DNA of 48,819 nucleotides from Chryseobacterium sp. BGARF1 (GTDB lineage Bacteria; Bacteroidota; Bacteroidia; Flavobacteriales; Weeksellaceae), in contig NZ_LELA01000022.1 of NCBI RefSeq assembly GCF_001677955.1, forward strand, positions 1 to 48,819. Reading direction: 5' to 3'. A program made the position numbers and the translations under genes. Shown in pieces: positions 27,762 through 37,046 of the stretch. Every line of letters begins with the position of its first letter. The stretch's first letter is position 1. The notes under the pieces are model-generated. The model made no database searches, was not told the origin of the DNA, and saw nothing but the letters and a program-made list of their open reading frames with translations.

Positions 27762-29648
27762 ATGAAAATTAAATACATATTAATTACATCTGCCATTTTT
27801 CTTTCGCAAACAATTTTTGCCCAAAGACAAATGGAATACCTGAAAAGAGGAATCGTTGCGATTCCTTCAGAATCAGGCGTTTTTGTGAGTTGGCGTTTGT
27901 TGGGAACAGAGGAACAAAATGCGAAATTTGATGTTTATCGTACAGAATATCGCACAAAAGGTGCCTATACAAAAAAACTAAATAAAGAACCACTTCTTGA
28001 AGGAACCAACTTGTTAGATAAAGCGGCAAAAAAAGGGAAAGATTACACCTATTTTATTCAATCTTATGGTGAGGATTTGACTGTCAATTATGATTATGCA
28101 AAATATACAGCGAATCAAAAACCTTATTTTTCAATTCCATTAAAAACTCCGGAAGGGTACACTCCGAATGATGCTTCAGTGGCTGATTTGGACGGTGACG
28201 GAGAGTACGAAATCATTCTTCATCAAACCGGAAGGTCGCACGACAACAGCCAGAAAGGAGAGACAGACCCGCCGATTATTCAGGCTTATAAACTAGATGG
28301 ACAGTTTTTGTGGGAAATTAATTTAGGCAAAAACATAAGAGAAGGAGCGCATTATACACAGTTTTTGGTTTATGATCTAGACCAGGACGGAAAAGCTGAA
28401 ATCGTAATGAAAACAGCCGACGGAAGCAAAGACGGAAAAGGAAAATTCATTGGTGACTCCACCAAAAATTACGTCAACGAAAACGGAATGATTCTTTCCG
28501 GGCCGGAATTTCTGACAGTTTTTAATGGAGAAACCGGAGCAGAAATTAATACCGTAAATTATGAAGTTCCAAGATTTGCAGGCAGCTTGAATCCGACCAA
28601 CGAAGAAATGACTGAAACTTGGGGTGACGCTAAAGGAAATCGTCTCGACCGATTTTTGGGAGCTGTTGCTTATTTGGACGGAAAAACTCCGAGTGTGATT
28701 ATGTCGAGAGGGTATTATACCAGAACAGCAATTGCAGCTTGGGATTATAAAGATAAAAAACTCAGTCTTCGTTGGCTTTTCGATACCGAAAGTTCAGAAG
28801 ACAATAAAAAATATCGTGGACAGGGAAATCATAATTTAAGCATTGCCGATGTTGATAATGACGGAAAAGATGAAATTATTTTTGGTGCAATGACGGTTGA
28901 TGACGATGGAAAAGTGTTGAACAGTACAGGTTACGGTCACGGCGATGCGTTGCACGTTGGAGATTTAGACCCATCAAATCCCGGATTGGAAATTTTCGAC
29001 ATTCAGGAGAGATTTGATGATGCGGGAGCTCATTTCAGAGACGGAAGAACCGGAAAAGTTTTATGGAAATTACCTTCGACAGTTTATAGTAAAGCAGGTA
29101 AATTTCAGGGACCGGGAAGAGGTTTGTCTTTAAATATTGATCCTCGTCATGACGGTTCAGAATCTTGGGCAGCAGGTGCCGGTTTGAAAGGCGTTTACAG
29201 TGCAAAAGGAAAAAAAATCAGTGAGAAAAATCCTCCTGCTAATATGGGAATTTATTGGGATGGTGATTTTTTAAGCGAAATTTTAGACGGAACTGTTATT
29301 TCAAAATGGGATTGGAAGAAAGAAAAAACGAATGTGATAGTAGATGCAAAAGATTTTCAGTGTGAATCGAATAATGGAACAAAGAAAAATCCATCTCTGG
29401 TTGCCGATCTTTTTGGAGATTGGCGTGAAGAAGTGATGTATAGAACAACTGATAACAAGGAATTGAGAATTTTCAGCACCACAATTCCAACGAAGCACAG
29501 GTTGTATACTTTGATGCATAACCCGCAATATCGCCTCAGTATCGTTTGGCAAAATGTAGGATATAATCAACCTCCGCATACCGATTATTATTTGGATGAG
29601 TCGGTAAAAGAAATTCCGAAACCGAATATTTTTACTAAAAAGAAATAA
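27762..29648 (+). CDS. PL11 rhamnogalacturonan lyase
   Basis: A protein of about 628 residues with a signal peptide (YILITSAIFLSQTIFAQ). The mature start RQMEYLKRGIVAI with VSWRLLGTEE, the beta-propeller calcium loops (DLDGDGEYEI, DLDQDGKAEI, DVDNDGKDEI) and DWREEVMYRT are typical of family PL11 (YesW/YesX). It cleaves the rhamnose-galacturonate bond of rhamnogalacturonan-I by beta-elimination, which leaves unsaturated galacturonyl ends for the GH105 enzyme. ATG 27762 gives the better signal peptide. An in-frame ATG 9 bp upstream (27753) is the alternative. It follows a long repeat-filled gap, so it may start its own transcript. Confidence 0.92.
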   Translation: MKIKYILITSAIFLSQTIFAQRQMEYLKRGIVAIPSESGVFVSWRLLGTEEQNAKFDVYRTEYRTKGAYTKKLNKEPLLEGTNLLDKAAKKGKDYTYFIQSYGEDLTVNYDYAKYTANQKPYFSIPLKTPEGYTPNDASVADLDGDGEYEIILHQTGRSHDNSQKGETDPPIIQAYKLDGQFLWEINLGKNIREGAHYTQFLVYDLDQDGKAEIVMKTADGSKDGKGKFIGDSTKNYVNENGMILSGPEFLTVFNGETGAEINTVNYEVPRFAGSLNPTNEEMTETWGDAKGNRLDRFLGAVAYLDGKTPSVIMSRGYYTRTAIAAWDYKDKKLSLRWLFDTESSEDNKKYRGQGNHNLSIADVDNDGKDEIIFGAMTVDDDGKVLNSTGYGHGDALHVGDLDPSNPGLEIFDIQERFDDAGAHFRDGRTGKVLWKLPSTVYSKAGKFQGPGRGLSLNIDPRHDGSESWAAGAGLKGVYSAKGKKISEKNPPANMGIYWDGDFLSEILDGTVISKWDWKKEKTNVIVDAKDFQCESNNGTKKNPSLVADLFGDWREEVMYRTTDNKELRIFSTTIPTKHRLYTLMHNPQYRLSIVWQNVGYNQPPHTDYYLDESVKEIPKPNIFTKKK

Positions 29649-29651
29649 ATC

Positions 29652-29753
29652 TTAACTGCAAAAGTCACAAAAGATTTTAAACACATTAGTTATTTTAAGT
29701 TTGTGATTCGGCTTATAATAAGAACACATAAGTTTTGAAAATCAAAGATTTTC
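29652..29753. repeat. Degenerate repeats downstream of the lyase gene
   Basis: TTAACTGCAAAAGTCACAAA and the following AGATTTT (29652-29678) resemble the reverse strand of the CTTTGCG repeat. GAAAATCAAAGATTTTC (29737-29753) is identical to 23587-23603. The rest of the 202-bp gap is AT-rich. Confidence 0.5.
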
Positions 29754-29850
29754 ACGATGGTCTTTAATATGAAATTACCGCTCAGTAAAACAAAATATTA
29801 AGATTAAAATAGAAAAACTAAGTGAACTTCGTGTTCAAAAATAAAATAAT

Positions 29851-30627
29851 ATGAAAATAAAATTCTTACTTCCAGCTATTGCTTTAATTGTAATTATTGC
29901 AGCTTCATTTCAAAAGATCCAAGACAAACCTGTGTTATATATTATTGGTGATTCAACGGTACAAAACGGTTCCGGAAAAGGCGCAGATTCACTTTGGGGA
30001 TGGGGAAGTTTTATGAATTTATATTTTAATACAGATAAAATCGAAATTCAAAATCATGCGAAAGGCGGACGAAGCAGCCGAACTTTTATCACAGAAGGAC
30101 GATGGGATTCAATCATGAAAACCATTAAAAAAGGCGATTATGTTTTGATGCAGTTCGGTCATAACGACGGTGGAGAATTGGCCGATACTTTGAGAGCAAG
30201 AGGTACGATCAAAGGCATTGGAAATGAATCGAAAGATATTTATAATCCCATTAGAAAAGTGAATGAAACGGTTTATACCTACGGTCATTATATGAGAAAA
30301 TATGCGAACGAAGCAAAATCTAAAGGGGCAATTCCTATCATTTTTTCACCAGTTCCGAGATTTAAATTTGATGATAAAAATAAAATTAACAAAGACCAAT
30401 ACGGAGTTTGGGCACAAGAAGTTTCGAAACAAACAGGCGCTTATTTTCTTGATTTGAATACAATGGTCATCGAAAAATATGAGAAAATAGGCTCTGAAAA
30501 AGTAAAAACATTCTTCCCGAAAGACCATACACATACTAATGAAGCAGGAGCAATTTTCAATGCAGAATTGGTGGCAAAAGGAATCAAAGATTTAAAGAAA
30601 AGTGAACTAAGAAAGTATTTGAAATAA
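29851..30627 (+). CDS. CE12 rhamnogalacturonan acetylesterase (short form)
   Basis: A 258-residue SGNH hydrolase with an N-terminal hydrophobic signal (ALIVIIAASF). The catalytic residues are Ser35 in GDST, Asn in MQFGHNDGG, and Asp225/His228 in KDHTHTNEAG. The length and motifs match the single-domain rhamnogalacturonan acetylesterases such as YesT. It deacetylates galacturonate in the backbone. It differs from the CE12 enzyme at 22203 by lacking the N-terminal beta-sandwich, so the locus encodes two esterase types that may act on polymer and oligomer respectively, which is inference. The GH105 gene follows after 83 bp. Confidence 0.9.
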   Translation: MKIKFLLPAIALIVIIAASFQKIQDKPVLYIIGDSTVQNGSGKGADSLWGWGSFMNLYFNTDKIEIQNHAKGGRSSRTFITEGRWDSIMKTIKKGDYVLMQFGHNDGGELADTLRARGTIKGIGNESKDIYNPIRKVNETVYTYGHYMRKYANEAKSKGAIPIIFSPVPRFKFDDKNKINKDQYGVWAQEVSKQTGAYFLDLNTMVIEKYEKIGSEKVKTFFPKDHTHTNEAGAIFNAELVAKGIKDLKKSELRKYLK

Positions 30628-30641
30628 TAATTAATATTTTA

Positions 30642-30665
30642 AACGCCAAGGTCGCAATGATTTTT
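30642..30665. repeat. Degenerate copy of the CTTTGCG repeat (reverse strand)
   Basis: AACGCCAAGGTCGCAATGAT plus TTTT matches the reverse complement of the block at 17838-17856 with its flank, with three mismatches. It lies between the esterase and GH105 genes. Confidence 0.45.
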
Positions 30666-30710
30666 GAGCATTTAAAAATATAAAAACAAAAGAAAAATAA
30701 ATATATACTT

Positions 30711-31871
30711 ATGAAAAAACTATTAACAACAGGTTTTTTTGCACTGATTCTGGCGGGAATGACTTCCTGCTCTGTTCAGAAAAACAATGCATCAGCAAAG
30801 GTTGAGCTTCCCAACAAAAAAGAGGTTTTGGAAGTTTCAAGAAGAGCCAATCAGTATTTTATGAATAAATGGCCCGATACGGGAAAAGATATCGTTGGTA
30901 AAAAAGTATGGCCAAGTAACCTTTGGACTCGTGCTGTTTATTATGAAGGGCTTATTGCCTTATATAAAGTTGATCCGAAAAAAGAATACTACGATTACGC
31001 AATGTCGTGGGCCAATGATCACAAATGGGATCTGATGCGCGGAACGTATACCCGAAATGCAGACCACCAGGCTTGTGGACAAACTTATATTGACCTTTAC
31101 GAAATCGATGGTAAAAAACATCCTGAGAGAATTAAAAATATAAAAGCTTCGATGGACAGTATGATCGCAACTAAAAAGGTTGATGATTGGTGGTGGATCG
31201 ATGCGCTTCAAATGTCAATGCCGATCTTTACTAAATTGGGGAGAATTACTGGTGAGCAAAAATATTTCGACAGAAATTACGAAATGTATGCTTATACAAA
31301 ATATAAACATGGAGGAAATGGTTTGTACAATCAGGCTGACAAAATCTGGTGGAGAGATAAAGATTTTGTACTCCCTTACAAAGAACCCAATGGTGAAGAC
31401 TGTTATTGGAGCCGTGGAAACGGTTGGGTAGTAGCTGCTTTGGCGAAAACTCTTGAAGATACACCCAAATCAGACCCGCATTATAACGAATATCTTCAGG
31501 ATTATAAAGATTTGTTGGCGGCTTTGCTCCCAATCCAGAGAGAAGATGGTTTTTGGAATGTGAGTTTGCATGACCCAACTAATTTTGGAGGAAAAGAAAT
31601 GACAGGAACCGCTTTGTTTGTTTACGGAATGGCGTATGGAATTAATAATAATCTGATTGACAGAGATACTTATCTGCCTGTTTTAGTAAAAGCCTGGAAT
31701 GCAATTGTAAAAGATTCAGTTCAGCCAAACGGATTTTTAGGTTGGGTACAGGGAACTGGAAAAGAACCAAAAGACGGACAACCTTTATCAATCGACAAAG
31801 TTCCTGATTTTGAAGATTACGGATTGGGATGTTTGTTATTAGCAGGAAGTGAAGTTTACAAGTTGAAATAA
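30711..31871 (+). CDS. GH105 unsaturated rhamnogalacturonyl hydrolase, lipoprotein
   Basis: A 386-residue alpha/alpha-barrel enzyme with a lipoprotein signal (LILAGMTSC, Cys20). WPSNLWTRAVYYEGLIALYK, RNADHQACGQTYIDLYE and WWWIDALQMSMPIFTKLG match YteR-type GH105 enzymes, in which Asp in the WID segment is central to hydration of the unsaturated sugar. CYWSRGNGWVVAALAK is also conserved. It removes the 4,5-unsaturated galacturonyl residue made by the PL11 lyase and exposes rhamnose. The lipid anchor suggests tethering to a membrane facing the periplasm. A clear terminator follows 25 bp downstream. Confidence 0.92.
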   Translation: MKKLLTTGFFALILAGMTSCSVQKNNASAKVELPNKKEVLEVSRRANQYFMNKWPDTGKDIVGKKVWPSNLWTRAVYYEGLIALYKVDPKKEYYDYAMSWANDHKWDLMRGTYTRNADHQACGQTYIDLYEIDGKKHPERIKNIKASMDSMIATKKVDDWWWIDALQMSMPIFTKLGRITGEQKYFDRNYEMYAYTKYKHGGNGLYNQADKIWWRDKDFVLPYKEPNGEDCYWSRGNGWVVAALAKTLEDTPKSDPHYNEYLQDYKDLLAALLPIQREDGFWNVSLHDPTNFGGKEMTGTALFVYGMAYGINNNLIDRDTYLPVLVKAWNAIVKDSVQPNGFLGWVQGTGKEPKDGQPLSIDKVPDFEDYGLGCLLLAGSEVYKLK

Positions 31872-31896
31872 ATGATCAACTTTTAATTATAGATGT

Positions 31897-31930
31897 AAAG
31901 GCTTAATAATTTTTGTTATTAAGCCTTTTT
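31897..31930 (+). terminator. Intrinsic terminator after the GH105 gene
   Basis: AAAGGCTTAATAA (31897-31909) pairs perfectly with TTATTAAGCCTTT (31916-31928) around a 6-nt loop and runs into further T residues. It lies 25 bp after the stop. Confidence 0.88.
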
Positions 31931-32142
31931 TGTTGAATAAAGCTAGTATCTGTGAAATAACACATAAAAATTGAATTCTTATAGTAGGTGGAAAATCTAA
32001 AATATCTGTGAGCTCACCATTCATTTCTGAAAGATCAACCGTATTGATATTAGTTTGAATTATCTGTAACTCATAGAAAAAAAAGGAACTTACAGGTTTT
32101 ATGTGAAATCTTTAAAATATTCTTATTTTTTCAGAAATTTAA

Positions 32143-32188
32143 GCATGACACTACAAGATGCGCAATCGATTACATCTTGTTAATTTTC
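32143..32188 (+). promoter_or_regulatory. Rhamnose-type operator and promoter of rhaT-rhaM
   Basis: The half-sites GCATGAC (32143-32149) and ACAAGATGC (32153-32161) start 10 bp apart. The -7-like TAATTTTC (32181-32188) begins 25 bp after the AGATGC start, as in the other three copies. The second half-site is also the left arm of an inverted repeat, ACAAGATG (32153-32160) with CATCTTGT (32173-32180). The start codon lies 23 bp beyond the -7 box. Confidence 0.55.
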
Positions 32189-32211
32189 AAACTCAACCAA
32201 TACGATAAATT

Positions 32212-33300
32212 ATGAATGCATTATTAGGAGTTCTTTTTCATTTCTTAGGAGGATTTTCTTCGGGAAGTTTTTATTTACCCTACAAAAAAGTAAAAGGTTG
32301 GCAATGGGAAACATTCTGGTTAATCGGAGGTGTTTTTTCATGGATCATTGTTCCGCCATTGGCCGCATTTTTAACGATTCCTGATTTTTGGGAAATTATA
32401 AAAAATGAGTCTTCATCAATTTTAGGACTTACATTTTTATTTGGAGCTCTTTGGGGAATAGGCGGTTTTATGTACGGTTTAGGAGTTCGGTATTTAGGGG
32501 TCGCATTGGGAAGCAGCATCATGTTGGGACTTACCATGGTGATTGGTTCGCTTGTTCCATCTATTTATTATGAATTTTCTCCTGAAGCAGGAAAAGATAA
32601 TATAGGTCTAATGTTTTCCAGCAGCTGGGGGCAGTTTGTTTTATTGGGACTCCTAGTCTGCGTTGTCGGAATTATCATCAGTGGAAAGGCCGGTGTGATG
32701 AAAGATAAAGAACTTAAAACAGATTCTATAGACCCGCATGGTGTAGAAGTAAAAACAGAATATAAATTTGGATTAGGTTTAACCGTTGCTATTATTTCAG
32801 GAGTTTTAAGTGCTTGTTTTAATTTCGGACTTGAAGCTGGGAAGCCAATGGCATCTGTGGCTAATGAAGCTTGGAAACTAGCTAATCCGAATCAGGGAGA
32901 ATTTCTGTTTCAGAATAATGTAACGTATGTCGTTGTACTTTGGGGCGGGATGGCTTCTAATCTTATTGGTTGCTTATATCTTTCATTTAAAAATAGATCA
33001 TATACAGATTATACCAAAAAAAATGTACCTGTTGTAAAAAATATCATCTTTTGTGCATTGGCAGGAACGATGTGGTTTTTACAGTTTTTCTTCTACGGAA
33101 TGGGAGAAAGTAAAATGGGTAATGGCCCAAGCTCATGGATCTTGCATATGGCATTTATCATCTTAATCGCTAATCTTTGGGGCGTGATCATCAAAGAATG
33201 GAAAGGGGTTTCCAAAAAAACGATTTCTACGATCGTTGTGGGGATGATCATAATGTTTGTTTCTATTTTGATTGTAGGATACGGAAATTCATTAAGATAA
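32212..33300 (+). CDS. rhaT: L-rhamnose/proton symporter RhaT
   Basis: A 362-residue inner-membrane protein with about ten hydrophobic segments. The start NALLGVLFHFLGGFSSGSFY and the segments FLFGALWGIGGFMYGLGVRY and LGSSIMLGLTMVIGSL match the RhaT family of the drug/metabolite transporter superfamily. It carries L-rhamnose into the cytoplasm with protons. The mutarotase gene follows after 3 bp, which supports the substrate. It has its own promoter carrying the shared operator motif. Confidence in the family is high and in rhamnose specificity is high from context. Confidence 0.93.
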   Translation: MNALLGVLFHFLGGFSSGSFYLPYKKVKGWQWETFWLIGGVFSWIIVPPLAAFLTIPDFWEIIKNESSSILGLTFLFGALWGIGGFMYGLGVRYLGVALGSSIMLGLTMVIGSLVPSIYYEFSPEAGKDNIGLMFSSSWGQFVLLGLLVCVVGIIISGKAGVMKDKELKTDSIDPHGVEVKTEYKFGLGLTVAIISGVLSACFNFGLEAGKPMASVANEAWKLANPNQGEFLFQNNVTYVVVLWGGMASNLIGCLYLSFKNRSYTDYTKKNVPVVKNIIFCALAGTMWFLQFFFYGMGESKMGNGPSSWILHMAFIILIANLWGVIIKEWKGVSKKTISTIVVGMIIMFVSILIVGYGNSLR

Positions 33301-33303
33301 TTA

Positions 33304-33621
33304 ATGATGAAAAGAATTGCATTTAAAATGTTTCTTAATGAAGGCTGCAAAGAAGAATATATAAAACGTCACGACAAGATCTGGCCGGAACTCAAAGTTT
33401 TACTTAAGGAATCAGGTGTTGCAGAGTATTCTATTTTTTTAGATGAAGAAACAAATGGTTTGTTTGGAGTTTTAAAGTGTAATAATGAGTTAGCATATGA
33501 AGATCTTCCACTTCATCCAATTATGCAAAAATGGTGGAAGTACATGAAAGATATTATGCAGACCAATGCTGATGATTCTCCAATAAGTATACAGCTAGAG
33601 GAGGTTTTTTACCTGCAATAA
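33304..33621 (+). CDS. rhaM: L-rhamnose mutarotase RhaM
   Basis: A 105-residue ferredoxin-like protein matching the RhaM/RhaU family in length and sequence. EEYIKRHDKIWPELKVLLKE includes Tyr19 and His23, which correspond to active-site residues in the family, and MQKWWKYMKDIM is the conserved C-terminal segment. It speeds interconversion of alpha and beta L-rhamnose so that the isomerase receives its preferred anomer. The gene starts 3 bp after rhaT. An alternative start one codon later (MKRIAFKMF) is equally likely. Confidence 0.93.
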   Translation: MMKRIAFKMFLNEGCKEEYIKRHDKIWPELKVLLKESGVAEYSIFLDEETNGLFGVLKCNNELAYEDLPLHPIMQKWWKYMKDIMQTNADDSPISIQLEEVFYLQ

Positions 33622-33983
33622 TCAAGGCTGTATTGCCAGGCTATATTAAAATTTGTCTTTTTTATCATATTCATATAGTTAAGAGTTAAAAGCTCAATAA
33701 GGCACTGATAGTTTCATTGTCTTTTTTATGCTAATAATGAATGATCATTTTGATTTTCTATCGGGGTATCTCATGATATTATTTTATAATGTAGTTTATA
33801 ATTTTCAATTTTTCCTGAATTCATATAATCGAATTATCAATTATTTTAAAATTTACAATTGTTATTTGTAAATAATTAAGATAAATTATGAGATTTATGA
33901 TGCAGGATATTGCAGGATGCCAGAAGTTGTGTAACTGTGTACTTTGGTGTTCTGATAATTAATGTAAATAAAAGTTAATATAT
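33622..33983. other. Intergenic region upstream of susC
   Basis: No gene is seen. The left two-thirds is AT-rich with no clear signal. The right end contains the shared operator/promoter (33902-33947) and a short leader. Confidence 0.6.
33902..33947 (+). promoter_or_regulatory. Rhamnose-type operator and promoter of susC-susD
   Basis: The half-sites GCAGGAT (33902-33908) and GCAGGATGC (33912-33920) are an exact 7-bp direct repeat at 10-bp spacing. The -7-like TACTTTGG (33940-33947) begins 25 bp after the GGATGC start. This is the cleanest copy of the half-site pair in the window. Confidence 0.6.
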
Positions 33984-36900
33984 ATGTCTTTAATAATTAA
34001 ACAGAAGAATTTTAAGCCACTCATCGCACCGCTGTTTTTGCTTGCGTCGGGCTTTATGTTTGGACAAAAGGCAGTAAGTGATTCTGCAAAGACTAACACG
34101 AAAGAAATTGAAGAGGTAGTAGTGATTGGATACGGTAAAGTAAAGAAATCTGACCTTACCGGATCTGTCTCTTCAGTGTCTGCAAAAGATTTAGCAGCTA
34201 CACCGGCAATGAATGCTTTACAGGCGTTACAGGGGAGAGCTGCAGGTCTAAATATAGTAACTGCGGGGGGCGCTCCCGGAGCAGGGGCAAACGTTACCAT
34301 TCGTGGGGGGGCCTCTATTACTCAGGGTACAGAACCGTTGTATATTGTAGATGGTTTTCAATTAGATAATGCTTTAAATATCATCAATCCGAATGATATT
34401 GAAAGTATTGATGTATTAAAAGGAGCTTCTGCCATTGCAATCTATGGAGCTCGTGGATCCAACGGTATTATTGTTATCAAAACAAAAAGCGGAAAAAAAG
34501 GAAGAACCACGATTCAGTATAACTCTTTTATGGCATTTGATATGCTTTCAAAGAAACTGGATATGGTTTCAAATCCTGAGCAATATGTGAAATATCAGTA
34601 CGAAATGGCACAACTTCAGGGTAAAACAACCCAATGGAGTAATGTCTTTGATAATAGCTTAGGGATAGATTCACCAGGATTTTACACAGGTGCTTTTAGC
34701 AGGATTAACAATCGATACGGATCAGAAAACGGATTAGACTGGCAGGAAAAAATGCTTGGTGGGACAGGGTTGACTCAAAATCATAACGTAAACGTTTCTG
34801 CTGGTACAGATAAAACACAGGCATTCATCAGCTATAATTACAATAAGCAGGAAGGCTTATTACAAAATTATAGCGAAACAAGAAATTCATTGCGTGCCAA
34901 TATCAATTCAGAATTGTATAAAGGGATACGTTTAGATTTCAGTTCAATGTTTACTTCCAATTCTACAAACGGAGGCGGAATGTATTCAGGAATGAAAAAA
35001 ATACTTCTTCAGCCGATTACGGGAGGTACATTGTTTAATCAGGATCAGTTATTTAATACACAAACTTTTGGTGATTATTCAAGTTTAGATTCTTCTTTTG
35101 ATACAGAAAATCCATACATAGAAACAGCAGCATCCACTTCAAATAGACGAGCTAGAACATTTTTAGCGAATGTAGGTCTTGAATTTGATTTGTTTAAAGG
35201 GCTTACATTCAGAACGGCAGGTTCTTATAATTGGACGAACAGTAAATCTACTTCATTTTCAGATAAAAACTCTCGAGCATTTCTTACAGATCCTATCAAT
35301 ACAGGAATCAACGGAAGTATTGCAAATTCTGAAGCGTACCGTTACCAAATTACGAATACATTAACTTATAATACGACTTTAGGTGAAAAACATAAACTGA
35401 CTGGTTTAATTGGTAATGAAATCATCTATCAAGAGAATGAAAGCAATAGTATTAGATTGGTGAAGTTTCCTTCTATTATGAATTTTGGGCTAGATGATAT
35501 AAAACTTGGGACAATTGCTAGTCAAGATTCGGACAGAGATCCTAATGCTCTGCTTTCTTATTTTGCACGTGTAAACTATAATTATGACAATCGTTATTTA
35601 TTAACAGGAACTATTCGTAGAGATGGTTCATCCAAATTTGGACCAGATAAAAAATGGGGAACATTTCCATCAGCAGCTGTGGCTTGGAGAGTTTCACAAG
35701 AAGGTTTCTGGAAAAACTCTAAAATTGAAAATTATATCAATGATTTAAAGTTTAGATATGAGTACGGAATAGTTGGAAATAATAGTATACCAAATAACGT
35801 ATTCCGAACTAATGTAGTAGGAACTGATTATCCTTCAAATAATACTATTGGTAACTTAGCTTTAATGACAAGCAGTGTTTTGGGTAATCGTATAGTACAA
35901 TGGGAGGAAATGAGGTCTACAAATATCGGGGTTGATCTTGCATTATTTAATAACAGAATTAAATTAACTTCTGAATGGTACAATAACAACGTAAGCGGAA
36001 TGTTATTAGAAACTGTACTTCCAGCGTCTACAGGATATAAAAGTAAGTTTGTGAATGTCGGTTCTATGAAAAATACCGGTATGGAATTTACTTTAAACTC
36101 TATCAATTTAAAAACTGAAAACTTCAGATGGTCTACCGATGCCAATATAGGTTTTAATAAGTCTAAAGTTTTGTCTCTGGACGAGGGAAGAAATTTCAGA
36201 AACTTTAGTGTAGGAGGTAACAGATCAGGTATGGTAACCTATTATGCTACCGTTGGAGAAGAATTAGGAGATATGTATGGATATGTATATCAGGGAATTT
36301 ATACCACTGATGACTTTACACAAGCTGGAAACGGAACATTAACCCTAAAACCAGGAGTAGTAAAACCAGCTTCAGGAACTCCAAAACCGGGTGATATTAA
36401 ATTTGCTGCTGATAATGAGGCAGGTGATCAGTTTACAAGAAAACTGGTGAAAATTGGAAATGGGACTCCTGATTTTATTGGGGGAATCAGTAATAATTTT
36501 TCTTATAAAGGGTTCGATCTTGCGGTATTTTTAAAATTCAGCGTGGGTGGTGATGTTTACAATGCTACCAAGCACAGTATGAGTCCGTATGCAATGTTCC
36601 AGAATGTACCTTCAGAATTCGGTGACAACTATTATCATGTGATTGATCCAAATACAGGACAAGCTGCAACAAGTTTAGTAAGATTAAAAGAGCTTAATCC
36701 TAATGAAGATTCTAGTCTTTGGAGTTTGGGGACTACCAATTCTAGCTATATCACTTATCCTTCGTCATATTATGTAGAAGACGGTTCATATTTAAGAATA
36801 TCTATGGTAACATTAGGTTATTCTTTTTCTAAAGAATTTTTAAGCCATATTAAATTATCAAATGCACGTATCTATGCAACTGTTAATAATTTAGCAACCA

Positions 36901-37028
36901 TTACGGGGTATTCAGGATTTGACCCGGAAGTCTCTGCGGCAAGCGGTGTTGCTGTTACGCCTGGTTATGACAATTCTTCATTCCCAAGATCTAGAAGTTA
37001 TGTTTTAGGGATCAATCTTACTTTTTAA
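33984..37028 (+). CDS. susC: SusC-type TonB-dependent outer-membrane transporter
   Basis: A 1014-residue outer-membrane beta-barrel that imports oligosaccharides using TonB energy. After the signal peptide (PLIAPLFLLASGFMFGQ) the TonB box EEVVVIGYG (about residues 43-51) follows almost at once, and then comes the plug (SDLTGSVSSVSAKDL, VTIRGGASI, GARGSNGIIVIKTK). The usual carboxypeptidase-D-like N-terminal extension of SusC proteins is absent. The C-terminus ends in an aromatic residue (VLGINLTF), as expected for BAM insertion. It pairs with SusD 18 bp downstream. From context the substrate is a rhamnogalacturonan-I oligosaccharide. Confidence 0.93.
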   Translation: MSLIIKQKNFKPLIAPLFLLASGFMFGQKAVSDSAKTNTKEIEEVVVIGYGKVKKSDLTGSVSSVSAKDLAATPAMNALQALQGRAAGLNIVTAGGAPGAGANVTIRGGASITQGTEPLYIVDGFQLDNALNIINPNDIESIDVLKGASAIAIYGARGSNGIIVIKTKSGKKGRTTIQYNSFMAFDMLSKKLDMVSNPEQYVKYQYEMAQLQGKTTQWSNVFDNSLGIDSPGFYTGAFSRINNRYGSENGLDWQEKMLGGTGLTQNHNVNVSAGTDKTQAFISYNYNKQEGLLQNYSETRNSLRANINSELYKGIRLDFSSMFTSNSTNGGGMYSGMKKILLQPITGGTLFNQDQLFNTQTFGDYSSLDSSFDTENPYIETAASTSNRRARTFLANVGLEFDLFKGLTFRTAGSYNWTNSKSTSFSDKNSRAFLTDPINTGINGSIANSEAYRYQITNTLTYNTTLGEKHKLTGLIGNEIIYQENESNSIRLVKFPSIMNFGLDDIKLGTIASQDSDRDPNALLSYFARVNYNYDNRYLLTGTIRRDGSSKFGPDKKWGTFPSAAVAWRVSQEGFWKNSKIENYINDLKFRYEYGIVGNNSIPNNVFRTNVVGTDYPSNNTIGNLALMTSSVLGNRIVQWEEMRSTNIGVDLALFNNRIKLTSEWYNNNVSGMLLETVLPASTGYKSKFVNVGSMKNTGMEFTLNSINLKTENFRWSTDANIGFNKSKVLSLDEGRNFRNFSVGGNRSGMVTYYATVGEELGDMYGYVYQGIYTTDDFTQAGNGTLTLKPGVVKPASGTPKPGDIKFAADNEAGDQFTRKLVKIGNGTPDFIGGISNNFSYKGFDLAVFLKFSVGGDVYNATKHSMSPYAMFQNVPSEFGDNYYHVIDPNTGQAATSLVRLKELNPNEDSSLWSLGTTNSSYITYPSSYYVEDGSYLRISMVTLGYSFSKEFLSHIKLSNARIYATVNNLATITGYSGFDPEVSAASGVAVTPGYDNSSFPRSRSYVLGINLTF

Positions 37029-37046
37029 TATTTAAATGTTTCAGTC

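Larger units (their letters stand above)
31872..32211. other. Intergenic region: terminator, possible gene remnant, rhaT promoter
   Basis: This gap holds the terminator of the GH105 gene (31897-31930), a minus-strand frame of 74 codons without a good start (31887-32111) that may be a remnant or chance, and the shared operator/promoter (32143-32188) of the transporter gene. No full gene is visible. Confidence 0.55.
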
